From: Balaenoptera acutorostrata
Taxonomy: Eukaryota; Chordata; Mammalia; Artiodactyla; Balaenopteridae
Length of the DNA stretch: 64,000 nucleotides
Reading direction: 5' to 3'
Assembly: GCF_949987535.1 (NCBI RefSeq)
Contig: NC_080079.1
Location: forward strand, 57,399,000-57,462,999
The notes under the pieces are model-generated. The model was not told where the DNA came from. It ran no database searches and saw nothing but the letters and a program-made list of their open reading frames with translations. Position 1 is the first letter of the stretch. Each line of letters begins with the position of its first letter. This document shows, one piece after another, positions 1-10,830 of the stretch. The position numbers and the translations under genes are program-made.

Positions 1-105
1 AGGAAAGGAACACTGGAATAATCCAGTTCCCTACTAACTTGCATGTGGTCCCCAGGCAGAGGCGTCTCACCACTCCAGGTGTGACCAACCTAGGGTTAAC
101 TTTAA

Positions 106-212
106 AAAGAGAAAGAAGAAAGAGAGGGAAGCGGAGAGAGAAAGAGAAAAATGGGGGAAAGGAGGGGAGAGGAGGAGAAGAGAAGGAGGGAAAAAGGGAA
201 AAAAAAAATTCT
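106..212 (+). repeat. GA-rich low-complexity tract
   Basis: About 107 bases are almost entirely purine on the plus strand (runs of GAAAG, GGAGGA, GGGAAA), ending in a short A run. No fixed repeat unit is visible. The 68-residue frame across it is an artefact of Lys/Glu/Gly/Arg codons. Confidence 0.85.
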
Positions 213-856
213 CACCTAAGGATCTCACCAAAGAATCCTATATAGAATCCCTGAAATTTTGAACATGAATCAATAAATCTCAGAATGTTACTCAGTATCA
301 AAATCTAGATAATATTTGCCTCCTGCTGGTTCAGTGAAAGCACTATTTTTTTAATGCATAGAATGACTGAAACCAAGCTGAGAACATCTTTGCTGATGTA
401 AAGCTGGAGATGGAATTGATAGGAACACTGGCAGAATATGCCCTGGGGTTCTCCAGAGTGCTGAAGTCTGTTAAATAGCAGAATTCTCATCAACTTGATC
501 AAAACCAATCAATGACTCATACCAGGTCTATATGTGGGCACTGTAGTGGTAATAGGCTGATTTAAATGATTTGGGGACTGCAGAAATCCATAGTTTTGTA
601 TAGCTAATGGGTTGGCCTTAGCTACTATGTTTGGAGGATTTACATCTTGAATTCAAATGCACTGCAGACCTCCTGACACAATTGCAAATACCTGGATGCC
701 AAGAGACAGTCTCCTGGGAGGATATAAGGTATTATACATATCCTGTACTCCATTTTAGGTGGGCTTTGCAACAGACTGTGATCTCATCTACATTTGCTTC
801 TAACCATTCTTTGCTTCAGTGGCCTCAGCTCTAACTTGGGAAGGTTGGATGAGGTC
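213..856. other. No recognised feature
   Basis: Moderately AT-rich sequence with no repeat family, gene or regulatory signature that I recognise. Short open frames on both strands lack splice signals or protein-like composition. Confidence 0.5.
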
Positions 857-1012
857 AGTGGCTTTCAACCCTGCGTGCACATTAGAACTAACTGGGAAAA
901 TTTTTTAAATACTAATGCTCCTACTCTGACCAATTAAGTCAGAATATTTGGAGTGGGTCACACTCCAGTATTAAGTTTTCTACAAATGTGTAATTTGGAG
1001 TCCCCAAAGAAA
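857..1012 (+). mobile_element. hAT-Charlie MER20-like fragment
   Basis: Starts with GTGGCTTTCAACCCTGCGTG, then CACATTAGAACTAACTGGG and TTTTTTAAATACTAATGC. This follows the left half of MER20-type non-autonomous hAT elements (a TIR ending in TCTCAACC, then GCACATTAGAATCACCTGG). The right half is poorly preserved and no target duplication was found. Confidence 0.6.
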
Positions 1013-1305
1013 AAGCACACAAAAATTATTTGAAGAAGTAATAGCTGAAAGTTTTCTAAATTTCATTAAAAATATAAATTGACATATCCAAAAACTTCAA
1101 CAAACCCCAAGGTAGGATAAGTACAAAGAAAATCACATGAAGGCGTATCATAATCAAATTTAAGAACACCAATGTTAAAGAGAAAATCTTCAGAGAAAAA
1201 GTACTCATTGCTTACAGGGAAACATAACTAAAAATTACAAAGACTACTCAAGTGAAACTATGCAAGCCAGAAGACAATGGAATGACATCTCTAATGTATA
1301 AAGAG

Positions 1306-1658
1306 CAAAGGGACTTCCCTGGTGGTTCAGTGGTTGAGAATCCGCCTGCCAATGCAGGGCACATGGTTTCAAGCCCTGGTCCAGGAAGATCCCACATGCC
1401 GTGGAGCAACTAAGCCTGTGCGCCACCACTACTGAGCCTGCGCTCTAGAGCCCATGAGCCACAACTACTGAGCCCACGTGCCACAACTACTGAAGCCCGC
1501 GTGCCTAGAGTCCGTGCTCCGCAACAAGAGAAACCACCTCAATGAGAAGCCTGTACACTGCATCGAAGAGTAGACCCCGCTCACCACAACTAAAGAAAGC
1601 CCACACACAGCAACGAAGACCCAATGCAGCCATAAATAAATAAATAAATATTTTTAAA
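1306..1658 (+). mobile_element. CHR SINE (tRNA-derived, cetartiodactyl)
   Basis: Head GACTTCCCTGGTGG, a tRNA-like region, the CAACTAAGCCTGTGCGCCAC body and an (AAAT)n tail. The 13-bp target duplication AATGTATAAAGAG lies at 1293-1305 and 1659-1671. It sits inside the old L1. Substitutions at several CpG sites (for example GTTTCAAGCCC in the B box) mark it as older than the copy at 1739. Confidence 0.95.
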
Positions 1659-1738
1659 AATGTATAAAGAGGAAGGAAAAATGACTATCAACCTAGAATT
1701 CTATATCAAGTGACAGAATCCTTCAAAAGTAAAGGCAA

Positions 1739-2037
1739 GGGGCTTCCCTGGTGGCGCAGTGGTTGAGAATCTGCCTGCCAATGCAGGGGACACAGGTTCG
1801 AGCCCTGGTCTGGGAAGATCCCACATGCCGCGGAGCAACTAGGCCCGTGAGCCACAATTACTGAGCCTGCGCGTCTGGAGCCTGTGCTCCGCAACAAGAG
1901 AGGCCGCGATAGTGAGAGGCCCGCGCACCGCGATGAAGAGTGGCCCCCGCTTGTCGCAACTAGAGAAAGCCCTCGCACAGAAACGAAGACACAACACAGC
2001 CAAAAAATAAATAAATAAATAAATAAATTTAAAATAA
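1739..2037 (+). mobile_element. Young CHR SINE subfamily copy
   Basis: Tail-proximal body with GCGTCTGGAGCC, GAGGCCGCGATAGTGAG and CCGCGATGAAGAGTGG, which I associate with the subfamily abundant in toothed whales. The A box (near 1751-1762) and B box GGTTCGAGCCC (near 1795-1805) are intact. Many CpGs survive, and a perfect 14-bp target duplication AAAAGTAAAGGCAA lies at 1725-1738 and 2038-2051. It inserted into the old L1. Confidence 0.95.
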
Positions 2038-2639
2038 AAAAGTAAAGGCAAAATAAAGAATTTTCAGATTAAAAAAACACTGAGAGAATTCATTACCACT
2101 AGCAGACCTGCATTATAAGAATTATTAACTAAAGCTCTTCTGGCTAAAGGAAAATATCAGATGGAAATCAGGTCTACACAAGCAAATGAAGAGTCTTGGA
2201 AATTCTAAATATGTGGGTAGATAAAAATGTACATGTTTTCTCATTTCTCATTTTTTTAAAGGTAGCTGACTAAATATAAAAATAACAGTATACTGTGGTG
2301 TTTATAATGTATGTATAAGTAAAATATATAACAACACTGGCACAAAGGACAGGAAGGGAAGAGGAATTATACTGTCGTAAGATTCTCACATCAAACGTAA
2401 ATTTGTATAATATTAATGGAAAGTAGACTTGGTAAGTTAAATGTATATTACAAACACTAGAGCAATCACTGAAAACATAAAACGAAGAGGTACAGCTACT
2501 AAACTTACAGAGAAGATAGAATGGAATTCTAAAAAGTACTGAACTCATACACAATAAGGCAGGGAAAAAGTGAAACAAGGAACAGATGGAAAAAATAGAA
2601 AATAAATAGCAAGATGATATATTTGAACCCAATCTACCA

Positions 2640-2797
2640 ATGACCATTCCAATTCAAAGGTCCAAGATTAATAGACTAGATAAAATTCAAGACCAAAATA
2701 CATGCTGTCTACAAGATATACACTTTAAATACACAGACACAGATAGATTAAAAATAAAGGATGGAATAAAATATACCACCCAAACACTAATTATAAG
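2640..2797 (+). pseudogene. L1 ORF2 endonuclease remnant
   Basis: An open frame starting at 2640 reads RLDKIQDQNTCCLQDIHF followed by KYTDTDRLKIKDGIKY. This aligns with the N-terminal endonuclease of L1 ORF2p around the CCIQETH motif and the DTHRLKIKGW stretch. The catalytic Glu of the QETH motif is replaced (QDIH). The frame runs into an inserted L1 tail after about 53 codons, so no functional product is possible. Confidence 0.8.
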
Positions 2798-2808
2798 AAA
2801 GTTCTATT

Positions 2809-2983
2809 CAGCATGGGGTATATAGTCAATAATACTGTAATAACTTTGTATGGTGACAGGTGGTAACTAGGCTTATCATGATGACCATTTTGTAATGTAC
2901 ATAAATACCAAATCACTGTGTTGTACACCTGGAACTGACATAGGCAAATTATACTTAAATTTGTTTAAAGTAGCAGCAAAAAA
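2809..2983 (+). mobile_element. Short L1 3' end (L1MA/L1MB-type UTR)
   Basis: A 5'-truncated insertion containing ATACTGTAATAACTTTGTAT, GTGTTGTACACCTGGAACTG and an A-rich tail, typical of L1M 3' UTRs. It is flanked by the 11-bp duplication AAAGTTCTATT at 2798-2808 and 2984-2994, so it inserted into the older L1 ORF2. Confidence 0.8.
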
Positions 2984-3735
2984 AAAGTTCTATTGTCAAT
3001 ATAGCTTAATAAAATAATAATAACAAAATAATTGTTTTAATTTTTATAAAGGAAGTTCTATTGACTATATTGATATCAAGTAAAATAGACTTCATAAAAA
3101 GGGGTAAAAAGGAACATTACATAATGATAAGGGGTATGGTGAAGATAAACAGTATAAACAATTTTACACCATAAATTCAAGAGCTTAGAGAAAAATGCAC
3201 AAATTCCTTGAAGGGTACAAACTACCAAAATTCACTCAAGAAGAAACAGAAGGACTGAATAATCCTATATCTACAAAGTAAACTGAATTTATAGTTATAA
3301 TTTTCCTTCAAAGAAAGTATCAGTTCCAATAGCTTCACTGGTAGATTCTATTTTTAAAAATTAGAAATTTTTAAATTGGAAAAAAAATACCAACTCTGTC
3401 AAACGTTTTCAGAAAACAGAGAAAGAGAAAACCCTTTACAATTCATTTTATGAAGCCAACTTATCTTGATGCCAAAACCAGAAAAAAAAAATTATTAAAA
3501 TAGAAAACTACAGACCAATACTCTTCATGGGACAAAAATACTTCTAAAATATGAGCAAACTGCATTCAATGATATATAAAAAGGATAATATACCATGACT
3601 CACAGGGATTTATCCTAGGAACAAAAAGTTTAATATTCCAATATCTGTGAAATCATATGATTATCTCAAAATAAAATTTTTTAAACTCATTTGACACAAT
3701 TCAACATCATTTATGGTAAAAACTCACCATATAGC

Positions 3736-4099
3736 AGGAATATATGCATTCACTTGCAGGACACTTGTCTTTGCATGAGGCCCAGGACCTTGCTTTCCTC
3801 GCTGAACTGGCCCTTCTCCCCAGGTTTCAATCATGCTGAGGCCCAGCAGTCCAATGTCAGCCCTGGGGGAAAAAAAAAGGGCAGTTGAACGCTTAACTGG
3901 GATCATTTTCCGAGTCAGAGGCTGAGTCTTAGAACAGCTCAGAAGTGGCCCAACAGGCCCTAACCTAAGGCTCCGGGGTGGGAAGAGCAGACTGGGAGTT
4001 CCAAAGCTCTTTCTATTGATATTCTAGAATTTCCAGTGCACTTCAGAAACTGTTTACTGACCCAGAGCCTCTGAGTGTGGCAGATCTCAGAAATCTGAA
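3736..4099. other. No recognised feature
   Basis: Mixed-composition sequence following the L1. Apart from a short A run near 3871, I recognise no repeat or coding signal. Confidence 0.5.
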
Positions 4100-4240
4100 A
4101 CAAGGCTGTCCTTCATTTACAAGCAGAGAAACTGAGGCCCTGACAGTTTTGCAAAGTCACACACAATTTGGAGGCAAGGCCAGAGCTCCAGCCAGGGACA
4201 GAGAGAAGTAGCCACCACCCAGTCACCAAACACAAACAGA
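4100..4240 (-). repeat. MIR fragment, weak
   Basis: Contains AGAGAAACTGAGGCCCTGAC, then GCAAAGTCACACACAATTTGG and GCCAGAGCTCCAG. This is the antisense MIR core (ACAGATGAGGAAACTGAGGC ... AAGGTCACACAGCTAG). Both ends are eroded. Confidence 0.55.
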
Positions 4241-4261
4241 TCCCAGCATCACCCTGGGTCT

Positions 4262-4560
4262 TCTTTTTGATTATGAACATTTTCAAACTTACCAAAAGCT
4301 AGAAATAACATAATTAACACCCACAGATATATATCTGTCATCTAGATTGAACAACTGCTAACATTTTGTGCTATTTGCTTCATCCTTTTTTTTTTTTTGC
4401 TAAAATATTTTACATTACAAATATCACTACCTTTCACGCTTAAATTCTTCATAACCCATTTCTTTAAAAAATAAGAGCATATTCATATGTTAATTACAAT
4501 GTCATTAAGGTACCTAGCAAAATTGTTTTAAATTCCTTAATAATACCCAGTCTCAATTTG
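4262..4560 (+). repeat. Ancient interspersed repeat, family not assigned
   Basis: GAACATTTTCAAACTTACCA, CATCTAGATTGAACAACTGC, TAACATTTTGTGCTATTTGC and, near the end, AATTCCTTAATAATACCC match a common old mammalian repeat that I remember as L1ME-like. I cannot settle the family by eye. Confidence 0.5.
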
Positions 4561-6214
4561 TAGCAGATCCTGCTGGTGTCCATCCCACCTCTCCCGGCCC
4601 TCCTCTCTGGAAGGCAGCTGCTGCTGCAGTGGGGTGCACCCTTACACACTGACACTTCCAGCTCAAGCACCTGCATGTCCATCTGAGGGCAAGCTAGCGC
4701 TGCAAGACTTTTCACCATAACGCGGCAGGCTCAGAGTGCTAGGCAGTTAAACCCCAGGAGGGACAGGACTTGGTCATTAGATAGCCAAGCTTCCTTGCCC
4801 CTTGGAGGAACCCTTCTGAGTGTGCAGTCACTAAGGGGGTCCCAAAGCAACTGAATTCCCATGGCCCACAGCAGGAACCCACCCACTAGCTCAGCCTGCA
4901 CTAGTTTTCCTCCGGAGCTTCCCTGTGTCACTCTGCAGCCCTTACTGTGCTTCGTGAGGTAACTTCCCAGGTAAACATCTCACACCCTGATCCTAGCCTC
5001 AGCATCCACTTTTAGGGACCCCAAACTAAGACAATGTTCAAGTTTTCCAATCATCTTAATCATCCTGTGTTTTCAATAGGTCAAAACCAAGAGCCTAAGC
5101 AATGTGGGGTTTGGTGGGGGCAGGGGTGCGGTCAGGGAAGATAAGAAGCCACCCTAAGTTCTGTCACTGGGCCTGGGCTCCTTGACCAGTGGGACTGGAC
5201 ATGTCTTGGTTTTGCCCACTCAGCTTCTGAGCCCCCTTCATACAGAAACCACCTCTCCCTGACTCTCTACTCCTGGCCCTGGGGTGGGCAAGTGAGCCAG
5301 GCCTGGACAGTCGGGGTTCCCCACTCCCCAGACCACAGGCATTTGTTCAGGGAGGAGCAACGACCCTGGTGAACCAAGGAGAGTCAGTACTAGGCTTTGG
5401 TTGCCACTGGGGAAGAGAGGTTTACTGCCTATCAGGCAGGATGTGAGCCTGGAGCTGCTGGGGCCATTTGTGCCACCCTGTGGGGACAGCTAGCCTGAGG
5501 ATGAAGTCGACACAGAGGAACAAAGGCTGAGAGATGGAGCTGACAATTCCATACAAAACCTGGGCCCAGTCATGCCTGACTCCTGGCCTGTGAGTCAATC
5601 ACCTCCCCTTCTGCTTAAGCCAGGCTGAGCTGGATTTCTCTCCCTCCCCGACAAAAAGCGAGTGCTGACTGCTACACAATCAAAGAGTTCTCCATTCGCT
5701 GGGAACCCCTGATTCCCGAGCTCAGTGGCTGCGCCTGTGTCATGCACCAGGTGTTCACCAAGGTGGTAAAGAAGACTGCTTTGAATGGACAAGGACCCGC
5801 AAAAAAGCCAGGTCAAGTTCTCTCCATCATTGTCCCTTGCCTCCTTCCAGCCTGTTGTCTGCACTGCCTACGAGAATGGCCCGTGTGTGCCCACCACTGT
5901 GCTTTACAGGAAAGCAAAACCTTGATGCTGGAAGGTATTATAATTTCAATAATTTGTGAATTCCCTGAAGGCCCATAACAGATACTAGTTTATACTATGC
6001 TGAAGCCCAATTTGTTTTAAATACAATAATAGCTGGTGAAAGGAGCAAGTCACTTCCCTGGGGAGTGAGCCTAGCCTACCGCCTACATCCACGTCTCCTG
6101 AAGGGGAAATTACACGCTCTGGGAATGGCCAGCTGCTTGGGGACTCACAGAAGCCCAGGAACTGTCCCCATAGGGCTGCTGTGGGTTTCCTCTGGCAGGA
6201 ACAGGCTACTGCTG
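4561..6214. other. No recognised feature
   Basis: GC-balanced, gene-poor sequence. Several open frames of 60-90 codons occur on both strands, but they overlap each other in conflicting frames and show no family motif or plausible exon boundaries. Confidence 0.5.
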
Positions 6215-6410
6215 GTTGAGCACCTACTTCTGTGCCAGGCACTGTACCAAGTGTTCCACGTACACACCATGTATGTCTCCTCAAGACAGTCTGGAGAGAG
6301 GGACCACCGTCCTCATGGGACAATTGAGGGAACGCAGGGCCAGAGAGGTAAGTGACTTCCCAAGGTCACGAAGCATTTGTGATGGAGCTGGTATTCATTT
6401 CTAGGTCTAG
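6215..6410 (-). repeat. MIR element
   Basis: GAGCACCTACTTCTGTGCCA, GGCACTGTACCAAGTGTTCC, GGGACAATTGAGGGAACGCA and GAGAGGTAAGTGACTTCCCA read through the antisense MIR consensus from its 3' end to the core. Confidence 0.8.
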
Positions 6411-7459
6411 AAAACATGCTTTTCCCGTAAGTCCTCTATCTTTTCCCACTAACTTTAGTAGGGGTTCAATAAGCACGTATAGGGCTGTGAACAGAATTTC
6501 AATTGTCTGCACACTGACCCTCTGGCCAGTGAATTGGGAGATGAGACCACACAGATGTTGTCCACATACAGAGAGCGTGTTTAGAGAAACAGGGCTTCCC
6601 GAACTGGCTGGGCTTCTTTTCAGGAAGTCTGGAGCAGGTACTGAGCATCCCTACTTTTTTAACGAGAGTCCTAGGTGGTTCTTGTGATTAAGCACTGTTG
6701 ACAGCTGTGCCATGGGGAGCTATGACAGACAGAAAGGACAGACAGAAAGTGGCTGTGACACTCCTCTTACTCAGATTGAAGTGGAGGGAGTAGCCGTGCC
6801 TAGTTACCGACCAAGGTGAGTGCAACTGGGGGCGAGTGAGGGCGGGACCAGAAATCAAGGAATTTTACTCCTGCCCGTGACAGCGAACAGAGCGGTTTGT
6901 TTCTCCTCCAACCCTGAGGGTTTTAGAGGGTTTTTATCTGTACTGAGACTACAGCCAGGACCATGGGTACGGGGCTGTTGAGCGGCTCGCGCTATTCAGG
7001 AAAATAAGACATTTGCATTTTCCATTACTATTTCACTCTCCAAGTCACCTCTGCTGCAAAGCTGATGAACAGAGCCTTCAAGACATCAGCTCAAAGCTCA
7101 GAGAAGAGAAAGCCCAGGAATGCCTTAAATGCCAACTGCTGCCAACTTCCACACCCTGGTCCCCTGGTCGGGCCAGGGAGCCATGCGGTAGCGTGTGACT
7201 CTTCCAGAACCAGTGAGGCCCCTGGGAGAACCCTGGGCTGGGCAGGGCAGGGCAGCCTTACCTGGAGTTACTCACCCGGAAAGGAGGGAAAGTCTGTGGA
7301 CTGGGAACTATGGCACCATGGAAGGGCTTAAGCCTCCATTTCTACAACTGAAAATGGGGATAACTGTATTTTTCCATGTGCTATCTGTTGTTAGTATTCT
7401 CACCTCATCTAAACGCAGACTCTACCTTCAAAGATCCATTCATTTTTCACCTGACTCTG
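6411..7459. other. No recognised feature
   Basis: No assignable repeat or gene. A short imperfect repeat of GACAGACAGAAAG occurs twice near 6724-6750. Open frames around 7013-7476 lack supporting signals. Confidence 0.5.
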
Positions 7460-7640
7460 AGCACCTAATTATATAGTGTCAGGACTGGAAGAGCCTTCTA
7501 GAGATCCCCCATCTAGTCAAACCCATTTATGCCACAGATGGAGGGAAAAAAACAGAGAGGTTCAAACACTTAAGAAGGTCACACAGAAGTTGGTCTAGAG
7601 CCAAGACAAGCCCCAGCCCACCCAGCTCCCGGTTCCTCAC
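7460..7640 (-). repeat. MIR-like fragment
   Basis: AGAGATCCCCCATCTAGTCA, a degenerate CACAGATGGAGGGAAAAAAA and GAAGGTCACACAGAAGTTGG follow the antisense MIR-like pattern (fraction in front, AAGGTCACACAG behind). It is diverged and the subfamily is unclear. Confidence 0.55.
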
Positions 7641-7711
7641 CACCCCACCAGCAGGCTTGGCAGTTTCTCATACTGCAGACATGGTGAGTCTCACAAAAAT
7701 TTTGGTGTATC

Positions 7712-7712
<1 letters not shown>

Positions 7713-7739
<27 letters not shown>
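7713..7739 (+). repeat. Poly(A) run
   Basis: About 27 consecutive A bases ending in AAAG. I found no retrogene or SINE body upstream and no matching flanking duplication, so it is best listed as a homopolymer. Confidence 0.9.
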
Positions 7740-7743
<4 letters not shown>

Positions 7744-8260
7744 TGATTTTGATGTTTTGAGGCTTCGTGAAACCAGCAATTTTAATCAATTTTTCAAAAT
7801 TGCTAATTCCATCCATCCAAGGAACTCACACACAAACAGAAGGGCTGATTGAAATTTAAATGGCGGCTGGCTTGTTAGCTGCAGGCACCAGGCTGGGTAT
7901 CTTCATATGCAAGTCTGCAACTGTGTCCCGGCCTGGCAGCAAGAAGAAGCAATCTCCCTGAGACACTCGAAGGCATTAAGAATTCAGGCAGCCAAAACGA
8001 GAAGCAACAACATGAAATCATAAAACAAAGACAGATCATTATTAGCGCCAACATAATGTGTTCCCATGTCCTCCGATCTCATTTAGAGCCCTGCCCGTCG
8101 TCTATTGAAACTATAATTAGGCTGATAGGAACCAGAGGATTAAAGTAACTTTCTCCCCTGAATTGCGAGGATTTCAAACAAGCAAAGAGAGGGAGGAGAT
8201 AAACCTGAGAACGATTTTAATATTCTGGGCTGCTGCTCCCACAACAGCACAGGCTGACAA
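7740..8260. promoter_or_regulatory. Conserved-looking noncoding block (candidate enhancer)
   Basis: Repeat-free, AT-rich sequence holding many transcription-factor-like cores: TTTTAATCAATTTTTCAAAA, TTGCTAATTCC, GATTGAAATTTAAATGGCGG, a POU-like CATATGCAAG, TATTAGCGCC, CTATAATTAGGCTGATAG and GATTTTAATATTC. Stops in all frames argue against coding. Density of homeodomain/POU-type cores and absence of recognisable repeats are typical of developmental enhancers. Conservation itself cannot be seen from one sequence. Confidence 0.4.
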
Positions 8261-8389
8261 ACAATGGCCGGTTCCCTCCCGAGGTGGCCTGGGGAGGGAT
8301 GTTACATCGCTGTCCAGCCCACCTCAGGGATGGCAAGCCCACCTCCCTCCCCAGCCAAACCTTCGCCTTTGTCCTTGACACCTCACGCT

Positions 8390-9010
8390 TAGTGACCCCT
8401 TCTAGGGTCTGACTCAGAAACCCTTTGCCAGTCCGTCCTCCTCTCACTTCTCACAGCCTCTGCTGGTGTGACCTCGTCCTAACACACCTGCCGCAGCTAC
8501 TGCATCAAACTCCTGTCTGGCCTGCAAGATCCAGAGGGCAGGGACCCCTGATCTCTTACTTCAGTCTCTGGTGCCTTTAGTTAGATGCCACTTTCCCGCC
8601 TTAGTCGGGCTCCTCATGGCCACCAAGGTCACCTTTCTCATCCCTTCTATCTATAAACCAATTATGGGACCCACTCCTCCACCCACGAAATAGCACCAAC
8701 CCCAGCAAACATTGAAGCCCCTTCCCATCTGTCCCCACGCTGCCTCTCTGGCCCCTCCTATCCCTGGCTCTGGTGGCACGGGACCACTTGCCCACCAGAA
8801 TATGCTGCACACTTTGCCCCTCAGGCCAGCGCACACACACAGCTCCAGCCCACCGCTCCTTTATGTGGCAAAATTCTACATGTCCTTCCCTATTCCCTTC
8901 TCTTCACCAGAGCCCCTTGGGAGTCTATCATTCCCTCCTCAGAGCACCCACGGGACTGTCCTCACCCTCCTCCCAGATGTGGCCCTCAGTGTCGGTGACC
9001 CCGTGGCGAC
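8390..9010 (+). repeat. L2-like pyrimidine-rich sequence
   Basis: Segments such as CCACTTGCCCACCAGAATAT, CTGCACACTTTGCCCCTCAG and TCTTCACCAGAGCCCCTTGG resemble the C-rich 3' body of L2, which normally carries short Cys/Pro/Ser-rich open frames. That explains the overlapping frames here. Very diverged, boundaries uncertain. Confidence 0.4.
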
Positions 9011-9232
9011 CCTCCAGTGGACTTTAGCTCTGCAAGGGGAAGGACCAGACCATGCTCAGGCTCACATTGGTGGAATCTAGTGCTTGGCTGGAATCATGGG
9101 ATCAAAGTTCATTTTAACACTGATCAACCTGGACATGCTATTTGGGACCCCAGCAGCACTCAGCCTGGAAAACTCTTACTGCCTCTCCCTGTATCCTCTT
9201 TTCCCTGCAGGTCTCATCAACTGGAGAGTGTT

Positions 9233-9320
9233 TCCTGTGTGAGTGTGAATGCGTGTGCAAGAGAGTATGTGGGAGTATGTGTGCATGTGTGTGTACCTGG
9301 GGTGGGTGCACAAACATGCA
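9233..9320 (+). repeat. Degenerate TG-rich tract
   Basis: Repeated TGTG steps separated by A/G substitutions (GTGTGAGTGTGAATGCGTGT and GTGTGCATGTGTGTGTACC). An old, interrupted dinucleotide repeat. Confidence 0.8.
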
Positions 9321-9839
9321 CATGGAGAGTCCGGACGAGCTGGGTGAAGAGGAACTCTCACTTCCTGACTGAGGCGTCTGTACAAGGGAGGAAGAGCGAC
9401 TGTCCTCACCTGGGATCAGAGGAGCAGGTCAGCATCCAAATTTCCCACAGTCACTTGCACAAAATGTAATATTGCCTCATCCAGGACTTCACATTCCAAG
9501 TTCTCAGATGCCTCAAGAGCTGATTCGAAAGTGGTAAAACAGCAGCATCTGACAGTCCTTCACCAAGTGTCCACTGAGCAACTAGGAAGTGCCAGTCATG
9601 GTGCTAAGCGCCCAGCCCTTCCCTTCCCAGCCTCAGTTCCCCCACCTGTGAAATAAGGGGGAATCTAAATAGCTAAGGGCCTATGCAGCCAGGAAAATCT
9701 GACCTCTACTTACTGCCCCTTGAGGGTGTGACTGCTGCATTCCATCACCTGGGCCAGCAGGGGAAAAGCTTTGTGGCCCATCAGGGAGCACTGGGCCTTT
9801 CTAAATGGCCGCCACATGCCTGCACTTAGAGGGGCCGAA

Positions 9840-9920
9840 TAAAGGGGGTGGAAGTGCTTCATCCCCACTTGACTGATGTGGAAACTGAAATCCAGGGAGG
9901 TAAAGGCGAGGACCAGTTCA
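9840..9920 (-). repeat. MIR core fragment, weak
   Basis: GATGTGGAAACTGAAATCCA followed by GGGAGGTAAAGG resembles the antisense MIR core. Too short to fix ends. A neighbouring plus-oriented fragment (CCTCAGTTCCCCCACCTGTG, near 9631) may be a second MIR. Confidence 0.4.
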
Positions 9921-10109
9921 TCCCTGGAGAGGTCCAACCAGGCCCTCAGGCCCCTCCCACCTGCCCTTTTTCTTTTGTTTCCCTGCATAAAACTACTCAT
10001 TGTCTCTGAGAGTTGTGGGGAGGGCAGAAAGCAGCTGAGAACTGTTGGCTCACTTTCCTCATCCCCTCCTTTAAAAGATAAGATTTCTTTGCTCAGAGAA
10101 AAAGCATGT

Positions 10110-10380
10110 GCAAATGTGAGTTTTCCATCTATGCTTGATGTGTATGCGGGTGAGCGTGTCCACGAGAGGGAATGTGTGTGTGTGAAGGCAATTTGATGTG
10201 GGTTGTGTGCATGAAATCAAGTCACATGGGTACACGTGTGTGTATGTGAGTACACCAGCAGGTGCATGTGGGCGTGTCATTGTGTGAGCAGCATTGTGAC
10301 TGTGTATTTCAGATGTACAAGTATGAATATGTGTACCCACGTAGGTGTATGCGTGTGTGTGCTGTGTTACACAAATATGT
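10110..10380 (+). repeat. Long degenerate TG-rich tract
   Basis: About 270 bases dominated by alternating TG steps with CA, GA and TA interruptions, such as GAATGTGTGTGTGTGAAGGC and GGTACACGTGTGTGTATGTG. On the minus strand it encodes a His/Thr/Tyr-rich spurious frame. Alternating purine-pyrimidine content makes it Z-DNA-prone. Confidence 0.8.
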
Positions 10381-10689
10381 TGTATTTTGGATTGAGGAGA
10401 ATAAAAGGCCATAAAACGCACATGCTTCCAGAGATGAAAACCACATAGCCTGATCCCAATGACAAGTGTCGATGGCTTTTCCCAAGACCTCTGTCAAATA
10501 AAATCATCCTCATTTAGGCTAACTTACGATTCCCACATGACCCCAAAGATCAGACAAGTAGCATCAGCTAATGTCACATGCAGGCTCCCACTTCCTGGAT
10601 GGGTTCATTAGATTCAGGGTACCAAGGAAATCATAATGCGGTCTCCTTAGAGTTTTATTAGAGGTAGATTTCCTTACAGTCAGGCTGAT

Positions 10690-10830
10690 CCAGAGGCAGC
10701 TTCTTCATCTGCAAACTGGATGGATGGCGCCTGCCTGGTGGGGGTGTTGTGAGGGTGAAGTGGGGTAGCAGATGTGTGAGGCCCAAGGCCAGCACCTGGC
10801 ACATAGTAGGTGCTCAGCCCACGTCACCTG
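10690..10830 (+). repeat. MIR element, 3' half
   Basis: CTTCTTCATCTGCAAACTGG, GGGTGTTGTGAGGGTGAAGT and GCACCTGGCACATAGTAGGT followed by GCTCAG are the sense MIR core and tail. Confidence 0.75.

Larger units (their letters stand above)
1018..3735 (+). mobile_element. Old L1 (L1M-type) fragment, ORF1 end to middle of ORF2
   Basis: The order of matches to remembered L1M sequence is collinear: the 3' part of the first reading frame and inter-ORF DNA (1018-1300, 1672-1724, 2052-2600), the ORF2 endonuclease start (about 2640-2797), then the ORF2 middle (2995-3735, including ACAGACCAATACTCTTCATG and the TTTGACACAATTCAACATC reverse-transcriptase segment). It is truncated at both ends and full of stops. 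It is interrupted by two CHR SINEs and one short L1 tail, each with its own target duplication, so it is the oldest layer here. Confidence 0.85.

Noticed and set aside
1795..1805. tRNA-like B box as evidence of a tRNA gene
   Set aside because: It belongs to the tRNA-derived head of a SINE; no cloverleaf is completed. The same applies to the MIR at 48940 and the other SINEs.
7713..7739. Tail of a processed pseudogene
   Set aside because: No retrogene body upstream and no flanking duplication could be found.
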